This document shows, in pieces, positions 16,901 through 20,477 of a stretch of 20,477 nt of DNA. The stretch spans positions 1-20,477 of the forward strand of contig CAJTOW010000079.1 of the NCBI GenBank assembly GCA_910577655.1, in the 5' to 3' direction. Below the pieces are notes generated by a model that searched no databases, had not been told where the DNA came from, and worked only from the letters and a program-made list of their open reading frames with translations. The translations under genes were made by a program, and so were the position numbers. Numbering within the stretch: the stretch's first letter is position 1; each line of letters begins with the position of its first letter. Origin of the DNA: an uncultured Lachnospiraceae bacterium (GTDB lineage: Bacteria > Bacillota > Clostridia > Lachnospirales > Lachnospiraceae).

Positions 16901-19307
16901 TAAAATGCTCTGCCTCAAAGGCTACTTCCCGTACTGCTGTATCGGCCACATCCTGCTCTTTGATCAGGTCCGCGGTCAGTTCACTGGCCTGGGCGGCTTC
17001 CACGGCTTCCCTGCTGGAGTCACCGGCAGCTTCCACATAGGAGATCTGTACCTGGTCGGCTTCCTCGGTCATCCTGCGGATCTGGGAACCGGAGAATCTT
17101 ACTTCCACCACGTCTCCGTCAAAATTCACCTTTCTGCCGTCCTGGGTTTCCAGGCGGATGTCAAATGCGATCACATCGCTGACCCTGGTTTCCTCTGCGG
17201 AAGGATCGATCTGGTTCTGTGCCGCCTCAATCAGGGCCTCCCTGTTGCCTACTTCTTCTACCAGAAGCACGGTGTCTGCCGGAAGAACGCCTTCCTCCGC
17301 GCTGACGGAAACATTGATCCCGCCTACAGACTTCTGACCGGCAAATGCCGGATGCTCGGACACTTCTTCCAGAGATACGATAATCTCCAGATCCTCGGCT
17401 ACTTCTTCTGCTACATAGACAAGCTCATATCCGGCCAGTTCTCCTGCTTCAGCCGCAACGGCTGCCGCGTCTGCCGTCTCCAGCTCTGCGCCGTTGGCTG
17501 TCACGGAACTGACGGAAAATCCCACCTGCGGGGTCACTGCAAAGTACAGATTTTCACCTTCATTTACGGTTTTGCTGCCTTTGATCTCGGCTGCGCCCAT
17601 GGGGTCTGCGGAATAGTCCACATGGTATACGCCTGCTACTGCCTCGATTCCCTGCATGTTCTTCATGGAAACCTTGTAGGCTCTTGCATTGGCGGAACCC
17701 CAGATGGTTACGGTGTTGTAAGCTTTGCCGTCCAGAGTGCCGTAATGGACGATGGAACCGCTGATATCATCCTCCAGCTCCTGGCCCTCGTCAAAATCCG
17801 GAATGTCAGATGCGCCGCCATTGCCCTCAGGGGCCTGGGAGCTGTCTGCCGGAACTGTCTCGGCAGGTGTCTCCACCTCTACCGGAGTCTCTACCGCACC
17901 GGTTTCATCCGCTGCTGTGGATTCTTCTTCTATAATAATGTCTGCGTCGCCGCTTTCATCACTGGCCGCGCTGCTTTCCTCGCCGTCTCCGGCATCTGCC
18001 GCGGTGGTCTCTTCGGGATCTGCTGCCCCGCTCTCCTCCACGGCTTCGGTGGTTTCCTCAGCATCGTCTCCATCGGTTTCCTGGGTCTCGGCCGGGCGGG
18101 TCTCCTCGTCCTCGGCTTCGGTGGTAGTCTCCGGCTCTTCCTCGTCGGCTGCCTCGGTCTCCTCCTCAGTCTCAACCTCTACCTCTACCTCAGAATCCTC
18201 GCTGATCTCCGGGGTCTCGTCAATGGGCATATCCTCGGGATCAATGACAATGTCTGCATCCACGCCAACACCGGATGCTACCTGCTGCAGCTTCCGGATG
18301 GACATACTGGCGACTGCACTGCCTGCTTCCGGCTCTTCCTCGTCGGCTGCGCCGGCTTCTTCCCCGGCTGCATCCTCTGCCTCTGCTTCGTCGCTGGCTT
18401 CTGCCTCTGTCTCAACTTCCGTCTCAGCTTCTGTCTCCGGCTGGCTTTCCTCAGTCTCTTCTACGGTAGTCTCCTCGGCGGTCTCATCAGATCCCTCACC
18501 GCCTGCTGCTTCGCTGGTTTCCCCTGCTTCGTTTCCGGCGGCGTCGCTGGTCTCTGCATCCGTGGACTCTCCTTCGACGCTTTCACCAGTTCCGGTGCTT
18601 TCCTCTTCTGTGGGTTCACCGGCCTCATTGGTCTCATCTGCTGTGGGTTCGCTGCTTTCCCCGGTCTCACCGGCAGGTCCTTCCACTGCTTCTGAGGTTT
18701 CTTCTGCTTCCGTTCCTTCGTCTGCATCAGCCTCAGTGGTGGGGTTCAGGACTTCTGCGCCCAGAGTGTGGGGTATGTCATCGACCATACCAGTGTCGCT
18801 GTAGTCTTCCACATAGGAGGCGTCCGGGTCATCTACATTTGCCGCATTGGGATTGATAGTCACCCGCGCGGTCTCGTAGCCGTCCACATTGGCACGGAAC
18901 CTGACTACCATGTCGCTTTCGTTGATGAACAGGAAGATAACCTCTTCTGTGCCCGCATTGTAAAATACTTCCACAGAAGTATCTTCCGGCGCGTAGCGTT
19001 CATCCACGTCCACGTCTAACTGATAGACTTTGCCGTTCTTCCCTCCAATTAATTTTTCGTAGGAAGCTTTCAGGCTCTTGGAGTTTGTTTTCAGTTCCAG
19101 GGAACTGAACCTGAAAGTCTCGCCGCCATCGACGGCATCCTGAATCGCTTCTCTAAGATCTGTACCATCAACCAGGAACAGAGCTTCCTGCTCTTCACCG
19201 GCTGCAAACGCCACATTCAGATTCGTTCCTACGTTGGTGAATGTCATGGCTACGGTCAGCATAAATGCGACCAGGCGTCTGTAGTTCTTGCGAAGCTTTT
19301 TCAACAT
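10734..19307 (-). CDS. Giant LPXTG-anchored surface protein with InlB-type repeats
   Basis: An intact 2857-residue secreted protein, probably an adhesin or matrix-type surface protein covalently attached by sortase. Order of parts: signal peptide (1-35, cleavage near AFA/AGE); an N-terminal folded domain (about 36-187); a Glu/Thr/Ser/Ala-rich stretch (about 188-513); a domain containing VSVSAEEGVLPADTVLLVEE; InlB-type repeats near 819-887, 1026-1090 and 1413-1523; MucBP-like beta domains (about 1523-1744); five tandem units (1745-2258); further beta domains; a DUF11-like domain (about 2627-2740); a Gly/Ser linker; LPKTG (2823-2827), hydrophobic segment and RKKEEEQ tail. I chose ATG 19307 because AAAGGAGAGAGG precedes it and the signal peptide begins there; the frame stays open 25 codons upstream to 19382. 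It follows the small gene 19512-20105, probably in one operon. Ligand unknown. Confidence 0.93.
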   Translation of the reverse strand: MLKKLRKNYRRLVAFMLTVAMTFTNVGTNLNVAFAAGEEQEALFLVDGTDLREAIQDAVDGGETFRFSSLELKTNSKSLKASYEKLIGGKNGKVYQLDVDVDERYAPEDTSVEVFYNAGTEEVIFLFINESDMVVRFRANVDGYETARVTINPNAANVDDPDASYVEDYSDTGMVDDIPHTLGAEVLNPTTEADADEGTEAEETSEAVEGPAGETGESSEPTADETNEAGEPTEEESTGTGESVEGESTDAETSDAAGNEAGETSEAAGGEGSDETAEETTVEETEESQPETEAETEVETEAEASDEAEAEDAAGEEAGAADEEEPEAGSAVASMSIRKLQQVASGVGVDADIVIDPEDMPIDETPEISEDSEVEVEVETEEETEAADEEEPETTTEAEDEETRPAETQETDGDDAEETTEAVEESGAADPEETTAADAGDGEESSAASDESGDADIIIEEESTAADETGAVETPVEVETPAETVPADSSQAPEGNGGASDIPDFDEGQELEDDISGSIVHYGTLDGKAYNTVTIWGSANARAYKVSMKNMQGIEAVAGVYHVDYSADPMGAAEIKGSKTVNEGENLYFAVTPQVGFSVSSVTANGAELETADAAAVAAEAGELAGYELVYVAEEVAEDLEIIVSLEEVSEHPAFAGQKSVGGINVSVSAEEGVLPADTVLLVEEVGNREALIEAAQNQIDPSAEETRVSDVIAFDIRLETQDGRKVNFDGDVVEVRFSGSQIRRMTEEADQVQISYVEAAGDSSREAVEAAQASELTADLIKEQDVADTAVREVAFEAEHFTTIQMTFTQRVVSEETWTVRFYESEEAETPFVTQSVKNGAGTIAPYAEERDGYEFLGWVEKGDDSKTIVDFGTVEKDLDVYPEYRSLDTVILRVDYVYSDGSKAAESYVATVPKDETRVVESPAIEGFTADKKSVTLSEENSSETVTYTGNERTYMVYYRQQSLDNEQVYEQVGTGIRKTGTAGEMTDIDENSLPDYSGFVRRPFNNVRIPGGSEDFTIYIDYDREKYLLIYDTDGGSYVAPQSVKYGAEIQLPAENPTKLGYEFMGWDVEKGTTMPAEQKTVTARWQEATEAAYTVVYWQEKVPGTYDESEGIQYDFYTVDYQTGTVGDVIGYKSLAETGFSLNGTKTDAEAVKITSDGKAVKNVYFDRNTYTILFKTNLRDADGNLIYDKTDPQNWKPIPVDFGSIIAKYGTDISDQWNEKATDHQWKAGDGKKDEKIYSLLKNMPAQNLELHGTPLRGNVDVLYYADGLEPDEIIIKGAEKRELFYDKAIPEYDENNNFKYDEYGNQIFTDVELEKIDVAQFEGFTFLENSRPEDYLRGYEGMINEAVNDPYHLAYPLRYSRNTYEIVFEDCTIEGNSEITSNKASRKYEAPIAAVSPDTDQIKPPAEYSGYTFAGWYTSPTYEEAVDWSATMPAKNLRFFAKWDPPVYTVTLHPNNGEAATSDSVSKGTFYDKADITEPTKVGDTFDGWYLDANFEFPYVNRQITENIDLYAKWKSDDQLTYHIRYVEQNEAGDWVEIEGVTQPEDQTVSRGEYVTVDAIEIAGYTAITPMVSARISENDMTIEIQYKKEETWSYIVRYVDADGNDLPGTAPETFSTTDQIVTVSYKTFDGYMLAAGETAQRTVEKPADSSTPQEIIFTYRSSYVDYIVKYFYNGEPDPEIKDKVVSGSYGHQVTEAEVRENHGHDVDGFELVEIRNCPLTLGLEENPVIKVYYVNQVILSYDANGGKNAPESTTHTRGTSAELAQPGNMNHDPVDGKTVVFAGWTVDATSAEIIGKDGSAPAGMQAEGDIVVMNGSHTAYAVWAYDENGNGTPDYTERFSLGYDANGGSGSQSDDTEYRLGADASLKDQGSMGHEDVDGKKVVFAGWTVDAASAEIIGKDGNAPAGMQAEGDTVVMNASHTAYAVWAYDENGNGTPDYVERFRLDYDANGGSGSQSDDTEYTLDAEASLKDQGSMEHADVDGKKVVFAGWTVDAASAEIITKDGNAPAGMQAVGNIVTMNGKHTAYAVWAYDENGNNIPDYTEHFSLNYNSNGGIGTQSDTTQYRLDAEADLKDQGTMSHEDTDNKKVVFVGWTLGKAESEIISKDGNAPAGMKTAGDKVVMNDNHTAYAVWAYDENGNNIPDYTERFNLKYHTNGGTGTQSDNTEYRLNTEAVLKDQGTMAHADENDRKVVFAGWTVDVAENVIIPKDGVAPSGMQAAGDKVVMNDNHTAYAVWAYDENGNNIPDYLERYTLTVTYTYHAADLTAGEAAPVMPQAHTQSGMKVHDIYQVFSPDVDGWVAVPQKIEGTIVDSDVKETVIYHKDANRDQIPDDYQVTITYRVENGNWNAGGSNAVVEILTLEKDGVPAVDGTASYTAPEAGSAPAVGYKAGAWNVSSVPTTFTKADNNKVYTYTYAKDSFKLTVKHVYTAVDGTQTEQTIVDNADTEFETPLSYQAASAGNYTFSGVEIKGLEDTNAAPEIVEGIMPAGGVTITFQYDEDSKGTGENPEEPDGIPDKYQVTFVYQATGKGGTVTGKTREVVNLYEEFQKDENGVITPVKAKAANPTQPSTVAPIDPQSYYFQHWMEEEELIGGDRELKARAYTESGIYTFTAYFREVPNNDWDVDKNVTNLPSRGYFRVGEEAHFVITVENVGNRDLKNIRIEEQLKGAAIIPGAGYDIENGVAVIQSLKVGRKVSIEAVYVVTREDLFNRQFRNIVRSTAEFTEVEPGTPERLTPVTADSGPVPAGAQGGSGSSGGGGGGGSSTRSPGTGGGTAGGPGEATVTIDPEAVPLANLPDMGNDDILALIDDEEIPLAALPKTGQTGSAALMLMLSSMMLAAFAVVTRKKEEEQ
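12534..14075 (-). repeat. Five tandem 103-residue surface-protein repeats
   Basis: Units on the + coordinates: 13770-14075 (102 residues), 13461-13769, 13152-13460, 12843-13151 and 12534-12842 (103 residues, 309 bp each). Each unit starts with a YDANGG-like strand, has VVFAGWT in the middle and ends HTAYAVWAYDENGN, then PDYxERF. The core is an InlB-type (Listeria-Bacteroides) repeat with an added Asp/Asn-rich loop resembling a thrombospondin-3 calcium loop. Units 1-3 are close to each other in DNA; units 4-5 form a second, more AT-rich subgroup. Confidence 0.93.
14740..15070 (-). other. InlB-type repeat pair in the giant protein
   Basis: Two adjacent beta-grasp-like repeats carry the diagnostic GWY pattern: YTFAGWYTSPTYEEAVDW...FFAKW, then TLHPNNG...FDGWYLDANF...LYAKW. 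These are classic Listeria-Bacteroides repeat signatures, here single rather than in the long array. The MucBP-like domains follow at about 14080-14740. Confidence 0.75.
16040..16853 (-). other. InlB-type and MucBP-like modules preceding the AT-rich segment
   Basis: WTVRFYESEE...YEFLGW...VYPEYR (about 16647-16853) and LIYDTDGGSYV...YEFMGW...VTARWQE (about 16040-16230) are InlB-type repeats. Between them, segments such as VILRVDYVYSDGSKAAESY and the later YMVYYRQQ look MucBP-like. Boundaries are by eye. Confidence 0.65.
17770..18745 (-). other. Low-complexity Glu/Thr/Ser/Ala-rich segment of the giant protein
   Basis: About 325 residues are dominated by Glu, Thr, Ser, Ala, Asp and Gly, with almost no Lys, Arg or aromatics, interrupted once by a more ordinary stretch (SIRKLQQVASGVGVDADI, near 18250-18315). 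It is predicted to be disordered and highly acidic, like a stalk. The biased codons also create long spurious open frames on the + strand. Confidence 0.8.
19203..19307 (-). other. Signal peptide of the giant surface protein
   Basis: MLKKLRKNYRR gives a basic n-region, LVAFMLTVAMTF a hydrophobic core, and NVAFAAGEE a signal peptidase I site (cleavage after about residue 35). This supports starting translation at 19307 rather than at the upstream in-frame ATG at 19382. Confidence 0.85.
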
Positions 19308-19446
19308 AATCCCTCTCTCCTTTACTAGATTTGGTGTTCCAATTTGTCCCATGGCTCTCTGTACGACAGCCTTTTTGTACACCTGGGCTTTTTGCTTCCG
19401 GTGTTTTGAAAGACCAGAAAGAGCTGTGGCAAATATGAAACAAAGT

Positions 19447-19500
19447 GGAAGCCCTGGGTACAGTGCTTCCTATACATAAAGGCGTAATTAGCGCCTTTTT
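19447..19500 (-). terminator. Stem-loops between the small gene and the giant gene (weak terminator/attenuator)
   Basis: A 7-bp stem, AAAGGCG (19478-19484) with CGCCTTT (19492-19498), starts 14 nt after the small gene's stop. On the leftward strand only TTTA follows, so termination would be partial; its T-run is better in the rightward sense. A second 6-bp stem, GGAAGC (19447-19452) with GCTTCC (19465-19470), follows. No convincing promoter was found in this 204-bp gap, which favours read-through from the small gene. Confidence 0.45.
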
Positions 19501-19511
19501 GCATACCTGGA

Positions 19512-20105
19512 TCAGACTGCCTCTGACAGCAGATAGATCAGTTCCAATGCACTTCGAAACGTAATATATTTTTTTCTGGTGGCTCTCCCCCAGATCCGTC
19601 CCTGGATGCTGGTGTGCTGTCTTCCGATTAACTGGAGGTAGATGGTATCCCGCACCTGGGGCGGCGGACCGGTATCTGCCCGGGAACTGCCGGAACCGTC
19701 TGTCACAGTCTTCTCCCTGACAGCCAGTTCTCCAGATACTGTTTTTCCGTCCCTGATGGTTCCTGGTTCCGGACCGTCTGTCTCCTCTGGCAGGTATTCT
19801 TTCTGCCAGTATTCTTCCGGCAGCACATTCCCGGTTTCATCCCTGGGTCTGCCCACGCTGCGGAAGGTGGTTCCGGACGGGGGGAGGTTCAGGCTGCGGC
19901 TGATGGCATCGATTCTCAGCACCAGCTGCGCGGAGCCCTGGTAGGGAACCGGCTTCTTCAGATGGTAGTGAACAATGTCTCCGTATGGTTCCCGGTCTCT
20001 CTTTCCAAAGATCCGGATCAGCATGGCGGTGGGCCCGCCAGACAACCCGGTCCCGGCTGGCGCTTCCCACTGCATGTTTCTGCCTTCAGATTCATTCTCA
20101 GGCAC
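19512..20105 (-). CDS. Uncharacterised 197-residue protein upstream of the giant surface gene
   Basis: No signal peptide or membrane segment, so probably cytoplasmic. The start is GTG at 20105, with GGGGGAGGAG a few bases upstream; an in-frame ATG at 20075 is the alternative. Two segments look alike: VPYQGSAQLVLRIDAI (residues 53-68) and ITFRSALELIYLLSEA (about 181-196). Each is an aromatic residue and small residues leading into an amphipathic helix, preceded by beta-like sequence (IVHYHLKKP; IYLQLIGRQHTSIQGRIW). A polar, Gly/Glu/Thr-rich linker separates them. From memory, small Lachnospiraceae proteins ending in a QGxIxW...FRSALEL segment are common but without known function. It lies 204 bp before the giant gene on the same strand, so a role in its expression or display is possible but unproven. 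Confidence 0.75.
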   Translation of the reverse strand: MPENESEGRNMQWEAPAGTGLSGGPTAMLIRIFGKRDREPYGDIVHYHLKKPVPYQGSAQLVLRIDAISRSLNLPPSGTTFRSVGRPRDETGNVLPEEYWQKEYLPEETDGPEPGTIRDGKTVSGELAVREKTVTDGSGSSRADTGPPPQVRDTIYLQLIGRQHTSIQGRIWGRATRKKYITFRSALELIYLLSEAV

Positions 20106-20128
20106 CGGCTCCTCCCCCTTTCCTTCCT

Positions 20129-20164
20129 ATGCAGATGACATAAGGATAACTATGTCATCTGCAT
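20129..20164. repeat. Perfect 14-bp inverted repeat with 8-bp spacer
   Basis: ATGCAGATGACATA (20129-20142) and TATGTCATCTGCAT (20151-20164) flank the spacer AGGATAAC. It lies 24 bp before the GTG of the small gene. The arm-spacer-arm layout suits either a dimeric operator or a tyrosine-recombinase crossover site. In leftward RNA it would form a very stable hairpin just before the ribosome binding site. Confidence 0.85.
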
Positions 20165-20212
20165 GGGGAGCCTGAAGGGAAAATCCTTCTCCAGATAGCC
20201 TTTTCAGGCAGC

Positions 20213-20264
20213 AAAAAAGGCCTCCGGCTGGTATGCATCTCCCAGCATACCGTTTCCGGACGCC
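20213..20264 (-). terminator. Intrinsic terminator or attenuator, leftward
   Basis: On the leftward strand an outer stem (20256-20264 with 20219-20227, 8 of 9 pairs) and an inner 7-bp stem (GGTATGC/GCATACC, 20245-20251 with 20230-20236) are followed by TTTTTT (20213-20218). It would stop leftward transcription about 110 bp before the small gene, unless regulated. Confidence 0.7.
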
Positions 20265-20396
20265 TCAAACTGGCATTTTCAGGTGTGCGTTTTTGCGCAG
20301 GCCTTTTCAGGGCACCACAAAACAGACCCACCCCGGGTACAGCTTCGGTGTCAGCCTGAAAAAAAGTCTATTTCTGGAAAAAAGTCAAAAAAACCA

Positions 20397-20425
20397 TTGA
20401 AATCTGAAACCAATGGGTGTATAGT
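20397..20425 (+). promoter_or_regulatory. Near-consensus sigma-A promoter pointing right, out of the window
   Basis: TTGAAA (20397-20402), exactly 17 nt, TATAGT (20420-20425), with predicted start near 20432. The dyad CCATTG (20394-20399) / CAATGG (20411-20416) overlaps the -35 and spacer, a typical repressor position. The driven gene lies beyond the right edge. Confidence 0.7.
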
Positions 20426-20477
20426 TATCCTAGAGGAAAAACTATCCATTACACTGGTACGACATAATTATCCTTAT

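Larger units (their letters stand above)
20106..20477. promoter_or_regulatory. Structured regulatory region upstream of the surface genes
   Basis: A 372-bp stretch with no convincing gene. From left to right: 14-bp dyad (20129-20164), GCCTGAA/TTCAGGC inverted repeat (20170-20176, 20203-20209), leftward terminator (20213-20264), TTTTCAGG copies at 20201, 20276 and 20304 plus CCTGAAAA at 20355, rightward promoter (20397-20425), and an inverted partial copy of the dyad core at 20461-20477. Any rightward gene begins beyond the window. Confidence 0.6.

Noticed and set aside
16905..18804. Long open frames on the + strand (16905-18695 and 17752-18804) opposite the giant gene
   Set aside because: They are antisense to the acidic, codon-biased part of the giant gene; translations are low-complexity Ser/Ala or Cys/Gly/Leu-rich, and the opposite strand has the signal peptide, domains and anchor.
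19308..19382. Upstream ATG at 19382 as the start of the giant protein
   Set aside because: It lacks a ribosome binding site and would put 25 polar residues before the signal peptide; ATG 19307 has AAAGGAGAGAGG and a standard signal sequence.
19308..19511. A separate promoter for the giant gene (for example TTGCCA with a downstream A-rich hexamer)
   Set aside because: The -10 match at proper spacing is poor; read-through from the small gene is as likely.
19453..20345. Similar strings CCCTGGGTACAG (near 19452) and CCCCGGGTACAG (near 20331)
   Set aside because: Only 12 bases with one difference, no shared context; could be chance.
20213..20360. Known riboswitch (c-di-GMP, glycine or SAM type)
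   Set aside because: I could not find the conserved core sequences of these classes; only an unclassified structured leader can be proposed.

Overview
The window looks like the chromosome of a Gram-positive gut anaerobe of the Lachnospiraceae / Clostridium cluster XIVa type. The evidence is AGGAGG-type ribosome binding sites, a lipobox lipoprotein, an LPXTG-anchored giant surface protein with InlB-type repeats, and moderate G+C coding DNA separated by AT-rich promoters. The genus is not resolvable by eye. No RNA genes, insertion sequences or CRISPR were seen.

Region 1 (about 1-10,700) is a transport and hydrolysis module. Six leftward genes read, in transcription order: a substrate-binding lipoprotein (DUF3798-like, 7976-9292), a two-domain ABC ATPase (6139-7836), two ABC permeases (5096-6142 and 3855-5099), an M20D amidohydrolase (2684-3862) and an M20C PepD-like dipeptidase (1066-2574). 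Start/stop overlaps of 4, 4 and 8 nt couple the middle genes. A paralogous LysR-type regulator lies at each end, both on the + strand (167-1084 and 9654-10613). The simplest model is uptake of an acylated or peptide-like compound that the two metallohydrolases cleave inside the cell, under control of one or both LysR proteins. The substrate is unknown. The PepD-like enzyme appears to lack the conserved His of the GGHSG motif, and the ABC ATPase has one consensus and one degenerate ATP site.

Region 2 (about 10,700-20,105, leftward) is a surface locus. A small protein of unknown function (19512-20105) is followed by a 2857-residue cell-wall-anchored protein (10734-19307). The latter has a signal peptide, a roughly 325-residue Glu/Thr/Ser/Ala-rich segment, InlB-type and MucBP-like domains, five tandem units of about 103 residues each ending in an Asp/Asn loop, a DUF11-like domain, a Gly/Ser linker and an LPKTG anchor. 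A strong bidirectional terminator separates it from region 1.

Region 3 (20,106-20,477) is a structured regulatory region. It holds a 14-bp perfect dyad with an 8-bp spacer, a leftward intrinsic terminator, four copies of TTTTCAGG/CCTGAAAA, a near-consensus sigma-A promoter pointing right, and, cut by the window edge, an inverted partial copy of the first dyad core. This could be a pair of operators or the two ends of an invertible (phase-variable) promoter segment controlling the surface genes. It is the most interesting lead in the window.
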